A stretch of 64,000 nt of DNA from Dyella_A sp035685805. Lineage in GTDB: Bacteria; Pseudomonadota; Gammaproteobacteria; Xanthomonadales; Rhodanobacteraceae. Position numbers and translations under genes: made by a program. Of the stretch, positions 1-8,199 are shown piece after piece (within the stretch, counting starts at the first letter, position 1; every line of letters begins with the position of its first letter). Location: NCBI RefSeq assembly GCF_035685805.1, contig NZ_DASSAB010000013.1, positions 1-64,000 on the forward strand. Reading direction: 5' to 3'. A model generated the notes under the pieces. The model saw nothing but the letters and a program-made list of their open reading frames with translations, was not told the DNA's origin and did no database searches.

Positions 1-1130
1 AAGCGCAGGCCCTCGTCCATCGCGATCGGGTGGATCAGGCTCACCACCATCTTCACGTTGTCGCCCGGCATCACCATCTCCACGCCCTCCGGCAGCTCGC
101 AAGCGCCGGTCACGTCGGTGGTGCGGAAGTAGAACTGCGGACGGTAGCCCTTGAAGAACGGCGTGTGACGGCCACCCTCGTCCTTCGACAGCACGTACAC
201 CTCGGCCTCGAAGTCCGTGTGCGGGGTGATCGAACCGGGCTTGGCCAGCACCTGGCCACGCTCCACGTCGTCGCGCTTCAGGCCGCGCAGCAGCAGGCCC
301 ACGTTGTCACCGGCCTGGCCCTGGTCCAGCAGCTTGCGGAACATTTCCACGCCGGTCACGGTGGTCTTCTGCGTGTCGCGGATACCCACGACCTCGATTT
401 CCTCGCCCACCTTGATCACGCCGCGCTCGACGCGACCGGTCACCACGGTGCCGCGACCGGAGATCGAGAACACGTCTTCCACCGGCATCAGGAACGGCTT
501 GTCGATGTCGCGCTCCGGCTGCGGGATGTAGCTGTCCAGCGCATCCACCAGCTTGATGATCGCCGGCACGCCGATCTCGCTCTGGTCACCCTCGAGCGCC
601 TTCAGCGCCGAACCGTGGATGATCGGGGTGTCGTCGCCCGGGAAGTCGTACTTCGACAGCAGCTCGCGCACTTCCATCTCGACCAGCTCGAGCAGTTCGG
701 CGTCGTCGACCATGTCAGCCTTGTTCAGGAACACCACGATATACGGCACGCCCACCTGACGGCTGAGCAGGATGTGCTCGCGCGTCTGCGGCATCGGGCC
801 GTCCGCGGCCGAGCAAACCAGGATCGCGCCGTCCATCTGCGCCGCACCGGTGATCATGTTCTTGACGTAGTCGGCATGGCCCGGGCAGTCGACGTGCGCG
901 TAGTGGCGGTTCGGCGACTCGTATTCCACGTGGGCGGTCGAGATCGTGATGCCGCGCGCCTTCTCTTCCGGCGCCGCGTCGATCGCGTCATATGCCTTGA
1001 ACTCGCCACCGAAGCGCTCTGCGCCGATCTTGGTCAGCGCCGCCGTCAGCGTCGTCTTGCCGTGGTCCACGTGACCAATGGTGCCCACGTTGACGTGCGG
1101 CTTGGTGCGCTCGAATTTACCCTTTGCCAT
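1..1130 (-). CDS. tuf: Elongation factor Tu (3' end cut by window edge)
   Basis: GTPase that delivers aminoacyl-tRNA to the ribosomal A site. The minus-strand protein starts MAKGKFERTKPHVNVGTIGH and carries the EF-Tu G motifs: GHVDHGKT near residue 18, DCPGH, and NKAD (most EF-Tu proteins have NKCD). Domains 2 and 3 follow. About 376 of the usual ~396 codons are inside the window, so roughly 20 C-terminal residues are missing. It lies downstream of tRNA-Tyr, -Gly and -Thr, the arrangement of the E. coli tyrU-glyT-thrT-tufB operon, and is probably cotranscribed with them. Identity is certain. Confidence 0.98.
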   Translation of the reverse strand, partial: MAKGKFERTKPHVNVGTIGHVDHGKTTLTAALTKIGAERFGGEFKAYDAIDAAPEEKARGITISTAHVEYESPNRHYAHVDCPGHADYVKNMITGAAQMDGAILVCSAADGPMPQTREHILLSRQVGVPYIVVFLNKADMVDDAELLELVEMEVRELLSKYDFPGDDTPIIHGSALKALEGDQSEIGVPAIIKLVDALDSYIPQPERDIDKPFLMPVEDVFSISGRGTVVTGRVERGVIKVGEEIEVVGIRDTQKTTVTGVEMFRKLLDQGQAGDNVGLLLRGLKRDDVERGQVLAKPGSITPHTDFEAEVYVLSKDEGGRHTPFFKGYRPQFYFRTTDVTGACELPEGVEMVMPGDNVKMVVSLIHPIAMDEGLR

Positions 1131-1214
1131 ACGCTTTAAACCCCGATGGAGTCAATAGAAGTGAAAGAATCTCTTCCGCACAGAAGGCCGGACAAGCCGG
1201 CCTCCCGCAGGACA

Positions 1215-1290
<76 letters not shown>

Positions 1291-1315
1291 GAAAATTTTT
1301 TGAGGTCGAGTTCAA

Positions 1316-1389
1316 TGGAGCGGGAGACGGGAATCGAACCCGCACCATCAGCTTGGAAGGCTGAGGTTCTACCGTTGAACTACTCCCGC
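1316..1389 (-). tRNA. glyT: tRNA-Gly (anticodon TCC)
   Basis: 74-nt cloverleaf on the minus strand with acceptor GCGGGAG/CTCCCGC, T-loop GTTCGATTC and encoded CCA. The anticodon loop TTCCAAG contains TCC, reading GGA/GGG. It sits 25 nt upstream of tRNA-Thr and 30 nt downstream of tRNA-Tyr in the same transcript. Confidence 0.97.
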
Positions 1390-1419
1390 CTCGATCGAAC
1401 AACCTGCGCGGAACCTTAC

Positions 1420-1505
1420 TGGTGGAGGGAGGTGGATTCGAACCACCGAAGGCGTAAGCCAGCAGATTTACAGTCTGCCCCCGTTGGCCGCTTGGGTATC
1501 CCTCC
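1420..1505 (-). tRNA. tyrU: tRNA-Tyr (anticodon GTA)
   Basis: 86-nt class II tRNA on the minus strand with a long variable arm, acceptor GGAGGGA/TCCCTCC and encoded CCA. The anticodon loop CTGTAAA contains GTA. It is the first gene of the tRNA-tuf transcript and lies directly behind the promoter at 1520-1548. Confidence 0.97.
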
Positions 1506-1519
1506 AACAAAGAACGCCT

Positions 1520-1548
1520 ATTGTCGCCACGCCCCCGGATACTGTCAA
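1520..1548 (-). promoter_or_regulatory. Sigma-70 promoter of the tRNA-Tyr/Gly/Thr-tuf operon
   Basis: On the minus strand a perfect -35 TTGACA (1548-1543) is followed by a 17-nt spacer and -10 GACAAT (1525-1520, 4 of 6 consensus). The predicted start lies about 8 nt before the tRNA-Tyr 5' end. The spacer is G-rich next to the -10, as in discriminator-type stable RNA promoters. Start point not determined. Confidence 0.8.
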
Positions 1549-1690
1549 CACTTTTGCCGCCGCCGTGACGCAGGCCGGGCTGCTCCGACGCGAGGCGTTG
1601 CGCACCGCCCAGGCGGACCATCCGCGCCCGCTCAGGAAAGGGTTGCGCATCCGGGAGCGGGATTGCGTGCAGCGCTCCGTGCGATGGCGC

Positions 1691-2185
1691 TCAATCTCGC
1701 TGTGCCACCGGGTGCAGCGCCACCACCTCGTGTTCCATCGCCTTGGACATGGCCATCAGGCGCTGGGCAAAGCCCTGCAGCCGGACATCATCCTCGTTGC
1801 GCGGCACCCAGGCCGGAACCGGCGCCGGCCGGCCATCGGGACGGTCCAGCGCCACGAATACCATGACGCAGCTGGTCGCCAGTCGCGGCTCACCGCTGCG
1901 CAGATCGCTGGCCTGCACGTCGACCGCCAGGTGCATGCTGCTGGTGCCGGTGTGGATCAGCCGCGCCCTCACCGTGACCAGGTCACCGATCAGGATCGGC
2001 TTGACGAACTGGATGCCGCTCACCGACGCCGTGACGCAGTACGCGCCGCTCCAGGCCACGGCGCAGGCGTAGCCGGCCTGGTCGATCCATTTCATCACCA
2101 TGCCGCCGTGCACCTTGCCACCGAAATTGACATCGGTGGGTTCGGCGAGGAAGCGGAAAGTCACTTCGTTCTGCTGGCCGGGCAT
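1691..2185 (-). CDS. Acyl-CoA thioesterase (hot-dog fold, YciA/BFIT-like)
   Basis: Predicted 164-residue hot-dog thioesterase that hydrolyses acyl-CoA to free acid and CoA. The start MPGQQNEVTFRFLAEP is chosen because homology begins there; the open frame continues upstream without resemblance to the family. Seen are the N-terminal strand VTFRFLAEPTDVNFGGKVHGG, with the N-x-G-G-x-V-H-G-G segment that places the catalytic Asn/Asp next to the long helix, then KWIDQAGYACA. A second conserved segment is VTASVSGIQFVKPI. It is the last gene of a minus-strand series behind ychF, from which a GC-rich hairpin separates it. Natural substrate length is unknown. Confidence 0.85.
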   Translation of the reverse strand: MPGQQNEVTFRFLAEPTDVNFGGKVHGGMVMKWIDQAGYACAVAWSGAYCVTASVSGIQFVKPILIGDLVTVRARLIHTGTSSMHLAVDVQASDLRSGEPRLATSCVMVFVALDRPDGRPAPVPAWVPRNEDDVRLQGFAQRLMAMSKAMEHEVVALHPVAQRD

Positions 2186-2375
2186 GACGGCATCCGCGTG
2201 GAGAGAGCGCTGATTATGCCGACCGGCAGCAGCTTCCGGCACACCGGCAAGCGGCTCCCGGCAACGACCGGTGGGGGACAAGGCAAGCCGCAGCGAGATC
2301 GAGAGGCTCTCCGCCTCGGGCCGTGCACACCGCCGCCGCACTACGCCACAGGCCGTGAGCCCGCCACCCATATGA

Positions 2376-2401
2376 AGCGGGGCGGCTCTCGCCGCCCCGC
2401 T
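2376..2401 (-). terminator. GC-rich hairpin after ychF
   Basis: Perfect inverted repeat with 11-bp arms AGCGGGGCGGC/GCCGCCCCGCT and a 4-nt loop, starting 8 nt after the ychF stop codon. There is no long T tract, so it may be an inefficient terminator or an mRNA-stabilising hairpin. Confidence 0.55.
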
Positions 2402-2408
2402 CCGGGGA

Positions 2409-3500
2409 TTACACGTTGAACAGGAAGTGCAGCACGTCGCCTTCCTTGACGATGTATTCCTTGCCTTCCTTGCGCAGCCGCCCGGCAGCGGCAGCACCGC
2501 TCTCGCCCTTGTACTGGATGAAGTCGTCGTAGCCGATCGTCTCGGCGCGGATGAAGCCGCGCTCGAAGTCGGTATGGATCACGCCGGCCGCCTGCGGGGC
2601 GGTGGCGCCCTTCTTCACCGTCCAGGCGCGCACCTCCTTCACGCCCGCAGTGAAGTAGGTCTGCAGGCCCAGCAGCTTGTAGCCGGCGCGGATCACCCGG
2701 TTCAGGCCCGGCTCTTCCAGCCCGAAATCCTTGAGGAACTCGTCGCGGTCGGCGTCTTCCAGCTGCGAGAGCTCTTCCTCGATCGCCGCGCACACCGGCA
2801 CCACTTCGGCACCTTCGCTGGCGGCGCGTGCACGCAGCGCGTCCAGGTGCGGATTGTTCTCGAAGCCGTCCTCGCGCACGTTGGCGATGTACATCAGCGG
2901 CTTGAGCGTGAGCAGGAACAGGTCGCGCACCAGTGCCTGCTCTTCCTCGTCCAGCCCCAGGCTGCGCGCAGACCGACCCTCGTTGAGGCCGACGGACAGT
3001 TTCTGCAGCACCGGCTTCTTCGCCAGCGCCTCCTTGTCGTTGGCCTTGGCTGCCCGCTCGGCGCGGTTGAGCGCCTTGTCCACCGACTCCAGGTCGGCCA
3101 ATGCCAGCTCGGTGTCGATCGTCTCGACGTCGGCGATCGGATCGACCTTGCCCGCCACGTGCACGATGTCGCCGTGCTCGAAGCAGCGAACCACGTGGGC
3201 GATCGCGTCCACCTCGCGAATGTGCGCCAGGAACTTGTTGCCCAGGCCTTCGCCCTTCGACGCGCCGGCGACCAGGCCGGCGATGTCGACGAACTCCACC
3301 GCGGTAGGAATCAGCTTCTGCGGCTTGACGATCTCGGCCAGCGCGTTGAGGCGCGGGTCCGGCACCGGCACCACGCCGACGTTCGGCTCGATCGTGCAGA
3401 ACGGGAAGTTCGCCGCCGCGATGCCGGCCTTGGTCAGCGCGTTGAAGAGCGTGGATTTGCCGACGTTGGGCAGGCCGACGATGCCGCATTTGATGCCCAT
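2409..3500 (-). CDS. ychF: Redox-responsive ATPase/GTPase YchF (OLA1 family)
   Basis: TRAFAC-class P-loop NTPase of 363 residues, the usual YchF length. The family binds ribosomes and prefers ATP over GTP. The start MGIKCGIVGLPNVGKST places the P-loop at residues 8-16; an upstream in-frame start would add 14 unrelated residues. The insert MYIANVRED carries the N-x-x-E that replaces NKxD and explains the ATP preference. The C-terminal TGS domain ends VKEGDVLHFLFNV. The chromosomal pair pth-ychF is widely conserved and is present here with ychF downstream of pth on the same strand, 96 nt apart, with a palindromic repeat between them. Confidence 0.97.
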   Translation of the reverse strand: MGIKCGIVGLPNVGKSTLFNALTKAGIAAANFPFCTIEPNVGVVPVPDPRLNALAEIVKPQKLIPTAVEFVDIAGLVAGASKGEGLGNKFLAHIREVDAIAHVVRCFEHGDIVHVAGKVDPIADVETIDTELALADLESVDKALNRAERAAKANDKEALAKKPVLQKLSVGLNEGRSARSLGLDEEEQALVRDLFLLTLKPLMYIANVREDGFENNPHLDALRARAASEGAEVVPVCAAIEEELSQLEDADRDEFLKDFGLEEPGLNRVIRAGYKLLGLQTYFTAGVKEVRAWTVKKGATAPQAAGVIHTDFERGFIRAETIGYDDFIQYKGESGAAAAGRLRKEGKEYIVKEGDVLHFLFNV

Positions 3501-3526
3501 GGTGACTCCGGAGCTGTGTTTTCTGG

Positions 3527-3554
3527 CGTCATTCCCGCGCAAGCGGGAACGACG
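3527..3554. repeat. Dispersed palindromic repeat (CGTCATTCCCG type)
   Basis: Near-perfect palindrome with arms CGTCATTCCCGC/GCGGGAACGACG between ychF and pth. The same arm sequence recurs at 34426-34504 between cheB and cheD, so it is a dispersed extragenic palindrome rather than a gene-specific site. Confidence 0.75.
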
Positions 3555-3596
3555 GCGCGTAATGGGGGATGACCCGGCGGATCGTCCGGCCGGCCG

Positions 3597-4178
3597 TCAC
3601 GGGCTGACCGTGTGCAACTGCTGCATAGCCTTGTCGAACTGCCCTGCAACCGCCAGCGGCAGCACGTCCAGCGCGCGGGAAATAGCGAGGAGGATCGCCT
3701 CTTCATCCTGCGCCGCGGGCCGGCCGAGCACCCAGGCGGTGACACGATCCTTGTGGCCGGGATGACCGATACCGACGCGCAGCCGATGGTACTTGCCATG
3801 GCCAAGATGCGCGGCAATGTCGCGCAGGCCGTTCTGGCCGCCGTGGCCGCCGTCGAATTTCATTCGCACGGTGCCGGCCGGCAGGTCCAGCTCATCGTGC
3901 GCCACCAGGCACTCGGACGGCTCGATCTTGTAGTAGCGCAGCGCCAAAGCCACGGCGATGCCGCTCTTGTTCATGAAGGTGGACGGCTTGAGCAGCCACA
4001 CCGGCTCGCCGCCGATGCGCACGCGACAGGCCTCGCCGTGCAGTTTGCCGTCGAAGGCGAAGCGTTCGCCCTGCGACGCCGCCAGGGCGTCCACAAACCA
4101 GAACCCGGCGTTGTGCCGGGTTCGGAGATATTCGGTACCGGGGTTGCCCAGCCCGACGATGAGTCGCAAGCCTGCCAT
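3597..4178 (-). CDS. pth: Peptidyl-tRNA hydrolase
   Basis: Cleaves the ester bond between peptide and tRNA in dropped-off peptidyl-tRNA. The 193-residue protein is the normal Pth length. MAGLRLIVGLGNPGTEYLRT is taken as the start because it opens the first beta strand; an upstream in-frame ATG adds five residues. The catalytic His is in RTRHNAGFWFVD (H22), with the conserved KPSTFMNKSG and HDELDLPAG segments and GGHGGQNGLRD. It lies between rplY and ychF on the same strand, an arrangement common in proteobacteria. Confidence 0.97.
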   Translation of the reverse strand: MAGLRLIVGLGNPGTEYLRTRHNAGFWFVDALAASQGERFAFDGKLHGEACRVRIGGEPVWLLKPSTFMNKSGIAVALALRYYKIEPSECLVAHDELDLPAGTVRMKFDGGHGGQNGLRDIAAHLGHGKYHRLRVGIGHPGHKDRVTAWVLGRPAAQDEEAILLAISRALDVLPLAVAGQFDKAMQQLHTVSP

Positions 4179-4194
4179 GTGCGAGCAAAGCAAC

Positions 4195-4226
4195 TGCCCT
4201 GCACGCGCCTGGGCGCGCGCAGGGCA
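4195..4226 (-). terminator. Hairpin between rplY and pth
   Basis: Strong GC-rich stem TGCCCTGC...GCAGGGCA with an inner GCGC-rich stem, starting 6 nt after the rplY stop codon and 16 nt before the pth start. It lacks a U tract, so partial termination or RNA processing is more likely than full termination. Confidence 0.4.
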
Positions 4227-4232
4227 AGCGGC

Positions 4233-4877
4233 TTACTTCTTGTCGGCAGCCGGCTTCTCTTCGCCCTCGGGCGCGGCCGGCGTTTCCTCGACCTCGACCT
4301 TCACCGCGTTGGCGGTGACGACGGCGATGTCGTGGTCGGCGCCGCCGTGCAGGGCCAGCGCCTCGACGCCCTTGGGCAGCTTGATCTGGGACAGATGCAC
4401 GATATCGCCAGGGTTCAGATCAGCCAGATCCACCTCGATGAACTCCGGCAGATCCTTCGGCAGGCAGGACACTTCCAGCTCGGTCAGGTTGTGCGACACC
4501 ACCACGCCGGACATCTTGCCGGCCGGCGAGGTCTCCTGATTGAGGAAGTGCAGCGGCACGTTCACGCGGATGGCTGCGTTCTCGTCGACGCGCAGGAAGT
4601 CCATGTGCAGCATCTGCTGCTTGAACGGGTGCTTCTGCCAGTCGCGCACCAGCACCTTCTGCACGGTGCCGTCGACGTTCAGGTCGAGCACCGAGGAGAA
4701 GAACCACTCGTGCTTGGCGGCGAGCAGGATGGTGTTGTGCTCGATCTGGATGCTCTGCGGCGGCTGCTTGCCACCGTAGACGACGGCCGGCACGAAGGCG
4801 GCATGACGCAGGCGGCGGCTCGCACCTTTCCCCTCGTCCTTGCGGCTCTGCGCCTTGATTTCATGGGTCTTGGACAT
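4233..4877 (-). CDS. rplY: 50S ribosomal protein L25 (general stress protein Ctc type)
   Basis: 5S rRNA-binding ribosomal protein of the long Ctc type: N-terminal L25 domain (residues 1 to about 95, SRKDEGKGASRRLRHAAFVPAVVYG) and a C-terminal beta domain to about 185. An acidic/alanine-rich tail (EETPAAPEGEEKPAADKK) ends it. The ATG of MSKTHEIKAQ is preferred over an in-frame TTG two codons earlier because AAGG lies 9 nt before it. 214 residues is normal for the TL5/CTC form. It is downstream of prs with a structured 145-nt leader. Confidence 0.96.
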   Translation of the reverse strand: MSKTHEIKAQSRKDEGKGASRRLRHAAFVPAVVYGGKQPPQSIQIEHNTILLAAKHEWFFSSVLDLNVDGTVQKVLVRDWQKHPFKQQMLHMDFLRVDENAAIRVNVPLHFLNQETSPAGKMSGVVVSHNLTELEVSCLPKDLPEFIEVDLADLNPGDIVHLSQIKLPKGVEALALHGGADHDIAVVTANAVKVEVEETPAAPEGEEKPAADKK

Positions 4878-4901
4878 GTTCAACTACCTTGGTTTTTGAT
4901 G

Positions 4902-5016
4902 GACCGCCTTGCGGCGGTCAGGTGACTTCCCCGCGACCAGGGAAGTCGGTTGTCCCCGCGTCCCGCCGAAGCGGCGGACCGGGGATCTGGGGCCATCCGT
5001 CATCGACGGATGGCCC
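4902..5016 (-). promoter_or_regulatory. Four-hairpin leader between prs and rplY
   Basis: The gap between prs and rplY contains four consecutive inverted repeats: 5016-4990 (11-bp arms GGGCCATCCGT), 4985-4953 (TCCCCG arms around a CCGCCG/CGGCGG stem), 4947-4924 (GACTTCCC/GGGAAGTC) and 4919-4902 (GACCGCC/GGCGGTC). The first could end prs transcription; the rest would form the 5' leader of rplY mRNA. No known RNA family is recognised. Function is inference. Confidence 0.45.
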
Positions 5017-5022
5017 GGATGC

Positions 5023-5979
5023 TCAATCGACGTACAGCGAACTGACCGATTCGCCAAAGGCGATGCGGCGAATGGTTTCGGCCAGCAGCTCGGCCACCGA
5101 CAGCTGCCGGATCTTGGGGCACGCCAGCGCTTCGGCGCGCAGCGGCAGGGTGTTGGTGACCACCAGCTGGTCGAGCTGGGAGTTCTCCAGGTTGCTGATG
5201 GCCGCGCCGGACAGCACCGGGTGCACGCAGTAGGCGATCACCTTGCGCGCACCGCGCTCTTTCAGCGCCGCGGCAGCAGCGCACAGCGTGCCGGCGGTGT
5301 CGACGATGTCATCGACCATCACGCAGGTCTTGCCCTCGACGTCGCCGATGATGTTCATCACGGTGGCGACGTTGGCTTTCGGGCGGCGCTTGTCGATGAT
5401 CGCCAGATCGGCGTCGTCCAGACGCTTGGCGATGGCACGGGCGCGCACCACGCCGCCCACGTCGGGGCTCACCACGATCAGGTCGTCCATGGCGTGGTTG
5501 CGCCAGATGTCGGCCAGCAGGATCGGCGAGGCGTAGACGTTGTCCACCGGAATGTCGAAGAAGCCCTGGATCTGGTCCGCGTGCAGGTCCACCGTCAGCA
5601 CGCGGTCCACTCCGGCGGTACCGATCAGCTTGGCGGCGAGCTTGGCGGTGATCGGCACGCGCGCCGAGCGCGGGCGGCGATCCTGGCGGGCATAGCCGAA
5701 GTAGGGAATCACCGCCGTCACGCTGGCCGCCGACGCCCGCTTGAGCGCATCGACCAGGGTCAGCAGCTCGAACAGGTTCTCCGCGCTCGGCGCGCCGGTC
5801 GGCTGGATCACGAACACCTCCTGCCGGCGCACGTTCTCCTCGATCTCGATCTGCACTTCGCCGTCGCTGAAGGTACCGACCAGCGCCTTGCCCAGCGGCA
5901 CGCCCAGACGGTGCGCCACGTCTTCAGCCAGCGCGCGGTGCGCGTTGCCGGTGAAGAGCATCGGGCTGGACGTATCCAT
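5023..5979 (-). CDS. prs: Ribose-phosphate pyrophosphokinase
   Basis: Makes PRPP from ribose 5-phosphate and ATP for nucleotide, His, Trp and NAD synthesis. The 318-residue protein has the class I features: flexible loop YFGYARQDRRPRSARVPITAK near residue 98, VDLHADQIQGFFDIPVDN, and the PRPP-binding signature VMVDDIVDTAGTL near residue 220. Start MDTSSPMLFTGNAHRALA is the normal N-terminus. It lies 34 nt downstream of tRNA-Gln and upstream of rplY. Confidence 0.97.
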   Translation of the reverse strand: MDTSSPMLFTGNAHRALAEDVAHRLGVPLGKALVGTFSDGEVQIEIEENVRRQEVFVIQPTGAPSAENLFELLTLVDALKRASAASVTAVIPYFGYARQDRRPRSARVPITAKLAAKLIGTAGVDRVLTVDLHADQIQGFFDIPVDNVYASPILLADIWRNHAMDDLIVVSPDVGGVVRARAIAKRLDDADLAIIDKRRPKANVATVMNIIGDVEGKTCVMVDDIVDTAGTLCAAAAALKERGARKVIAYCVHPVLSGAAISNLENSQLDQLVVTNTLPLRAEALACPKIRQLSVAELLAETIRRIAFGESVSSLYVD

Positions 5980-6013
5980 TTGGCAGTTCCTCTAGACCTT
6001 CGGACTTGGTTGA

Positions 6014-6090
6014 TGGCTGGGGCGGCAGGATTCGAACCTGCGCATGCGGGAATCAAAATCCCGTGCCTTAACCAGCTTGGCGACGCCCCA
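6014..6090 (-). tRNA. tRNA-Gln (anticodon TTG)
   Basis: 77-nt cloverleaf on the minus strand with acceptor TGGGGCG/CGCCCCA, T-loop GTTCGAATC and encoded CCA. The anticodon loop TTTTGAT contains TTG, reading CAA/CAG. Its 5' end lies only 3 nt after the ispE stop codon, so it must be cut from the ispE-prs transcript by tRNA processing enzymes. Confidence 0.96.
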
Positions 6091-6093
6091 GTA

Positions 6094-7500
6094 TTACGTT
6101 GTAAACCGCGCCTTCCCGGCCCGCGTACCACTGCCCCGGCGAGCCAGGGCACGATGCAGCATCGAACAATCCGCGCCGGCGGCGACCTGCGCCCGCCACG
6201 GCGGCGGACACTGCCTTGCGATGGCCAGCGCTCGCAGCGCGGACGGCGCCTCCAGAAACACGCATCCGCCGGTACCCGACAATTGCGCCCGCCCGAAACC
6301 GCCGAGCCAGTCCAGCGCGGCGGCGACGCGCGGGTGGCGCGCACGCACGACCGGCTCGAATGCGTTCTCGGCTGTTTCGCCCGAAACAAAGGACGAAATT
6401 GTCGCCCGGGGGGCATTTCGTGTCAATTCAGTTGCTTGAAACAGCGCCGCCGTAGCCACCTGCTCGCCGGGGTCGACCACCACATAGTGACGCCGCGGCA
6501 GCGCCAGCGGAGTCAGCGCCTCGCCCACGCCCTCGGCCCAGGCACTGCGGCCACGCACGAATACCGGCACGTCGGCGCCCAGCTGGCGGCCGAGTTCGGC
6601 CAGCTCGTCCAGCTCCAGCCGGGTGTCCCACAGGTGATCCAGTGCCAGCAGCGTGGTGGCTGCATCCGAGCTGCCGCCGCCCAGCCCGCCGCCCATCGGT
6701 ATGCGCTTGTCGATAGCGATATCCGCGCCCAGCGTGGTGCCGACGTGGGCCTGGAGCAGCCGCGCGGCACGCACGGTAATGTCGTTCTCGGCCGGTACGC
6801 CGGCCAGGTCGCCGATGCGGCAGATACGCCCATCCGGACGCACCCGCAGGCGCAACTCGTCGCCCCAATCGAGCAGGCGGAACACGGTCTGCAGCGCGTG
6901 GTAACCATCGGCGCGGCGACCGGTGATGCGCAGGAACAGGTTCAGCTTGGCCGGCGCGGGCCATGCGCTCCATGCATCGGGCGCCAGCGACGGCAACGGC
7001 CGGCGCATGAACACGCGCAGCTCGTCGGGGAAGCCGTTCTCCCGGTCACGTGCCAGCGCCCCTGCAAAGGCCGGATCGGCCTTGTCCACGGCGGTGAAGC
7101 CATGCCTCGCGTAGAACGGAGCATTCCATGGCACGTCTGCCAGCGTGGCCAGGCACACCTGGCGGTAGCCCGCCGCCTGCGCCCACGTGCAGGCGTGCTC
7201 CAGCAGCGCGGCGCCGATCCCACGACGGCCGCGGGCCGGCAGCACGTCCAGCTCGCCGATGCCGACCGCATCACCGCCCAGATCGTCGTCGAGCCAGATG
7301 AAACCCACCGGCTCGCCCTGCTCGATCGCCACCCACACCAGCCCGCGCGCGACAGCACCGTGCAGAAGCTCCGGCGGAATCGCCATGGCGCTGTAGGTAC
7401 GCCATGCGCGATGGCCACGAAACAGCTGCACCGCGGCGCGTTCAATGTCGCAGAGGGCATCGACCTGCGACGGGCGGGCGCGCTCGATGAGAACGGTCAT
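6094..7500 (-). CDS. ispE: GNAT acetyltransferase - IspE (CDP-ME kinase) fusion
   Basis: One 468-codon frame encodes two domains. Residues 1 to about 164 are a GNAT N-acetyltransferase: MTVLIERARPSQVDALCDIE, then IGELDVLPARGRRGIGAALL with the acetyl-CoA loop R-R-G-I-G-A, then FYARHGFTAV. Residues about 165-468 are 4-(cytidine 5'-diphospho)-2-C-methyl-D-erythritol kinase of the MEP pathway: PAPAKLNLFLRITGRRADGY, the GHMP ATP loop PMGGGLGGGSSDAA, and LSGTGGCVF near the end. An internal ATG at 7008 would give a normal-length IspE (304 aa), but no strong ribosome-binding site precedes it. So either a fusion protein or two products are possible. It sits between lolB and tRNA-Gln/prs, the usual ispE context. 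Confidence 0.9.
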   Translation of the reverse strand: MTVLIERARPSQVDALCDIERAAVQLFRGHRAWRTYSAMAIPPELLHGAVARGLVWVAIEQGEPVGFIWLDDDLGGDAVGIGELDVLPARGRRGIGAALLEHACTWAQAAGYRQVCLATLADVPWNAPFYARHGFTAVDKADPAFAGALARDRENGFPDELRVFMRRPLPSLAPDAWSAWPAPAKLNLFLRITGRRADGYHALQTVFRLLDWGDELRLRVRPDGRICRIGDLAGVPAENDITVRAARLLQAHVGTTLGADIAIDKRIPMGGGLGGGSSDAATTLLALDHLWDTRLELDELAELGRQLGADVPVFVRGRSAWAEGVGEALTPLALPRRHYVVVDPGEQVATAALFQATELTRNAPRATISSFVSGETAENAFEPVVRARHPRVAAALDWLGGFGRAQLSGTGGCVFLEAPSALRALAIARQCPPPWRAQVAAGADCSMLHRALARRGSGTRAGKARFTT

Positions 7501-7575
7501 GAGGGCTCGGAAAGTGACGGACGCCGGCGCAGGGCGCGGCGCGGGGCCGATAGCCTACCGCACAGTCGCGCCCCC

Positions 7576-8199
7576 TCAGCGCAGCGTCCAGTCGCTGACC
7601 GAGAGCCGGACCTTGTACGGCGGCTTGCTGGCGAACACCTTGGTCGGCAACGCGGGCTGCCGGGTGTTGTCCCAGGCGCGGTACTCCACGCGCCAGCCGT
7701 CCTGCTCCAGCACGGCAGGCAGCCGGTCGGTACCGAAGGTGATCTGCGCAGGCGCACCGGTGGCGCGCAAGCCGAGCACCCAGGCACGCAGCGATGCCAG
7801 CGGCACCGACCAGCCGGCGGCCTTGCGCATCAGCGCTTCGGCGTCGGCGCCGCGGATCGGCTGTTTGCCCACGCCCTCGAGCACGGCCCCGCGCGAGTCG
7901 CCGCTGAGCCGGTAGTCGTAGCCGAAGCCGCCATTGACGGTGAACACGTAGCTGTCGCCGCGCTGCTGCCAGCTCAGGCTGCCACTGCCGTTGCCGCGCG
8001 AGTCGCTGGCGTTGCTGATGCCGAGGCGCCCGTCCAGGCGCCAGTCGTGCACCTGGCGCAGCGCCTCCTCGCGCGCGGCCTGCGCGGCCACCAAGCCGGC
8101 ATCGGTCGCCACGGTCTTGCCGCGCGGCGGCAGGCTCACACACCCGGACAACGCCGCCAGGCCCAGGCAAAGGGCGAGCTTCCGGAACCTCCCGCTCAT
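7576..8199 (-). CDS. lolB: Outer-membrane lipoprotein LolB
   Basis: Receives lipoproteins from LolA and inserts them in the outer membrane. The 207-residue precursor has a lipoprotein signal MSGRFRKLALCLGLAALSGC, with lipobox LSGC and Cys20 as lipidated residue. The mature part has WRLDGRLGISNA, SLSWQQRGDSYVF and the C-terminal VRLSVSDWTLR, all typical of LolB. The ATG at 8199 overlaps the stop of the upstream TPR gene by 4 nt, so translational coupling is likely. The order TPR-lolB-ispE-tRNA-prs is conserved in related genomes. Confidence 0.93.
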   Translation of the reverse strand: MSGRFRKLALCLGLAALSGCVSLPPRGKTVATDAGLVAAQAAREEALRQVHDWRLDGRLGISNASDSRGNGSGSLSWQQRGDSYVFTVNGGFGYDYRLSGDSRGAVLEGVGKQPIRGADAEALMRKAAGWSVPLASLRAWVLGLRATGAPAQITFGTDRLPAVLEQDGWRVEYRAWDNTRQPALPTKVFASKPPYKVRLSVSDWTLR

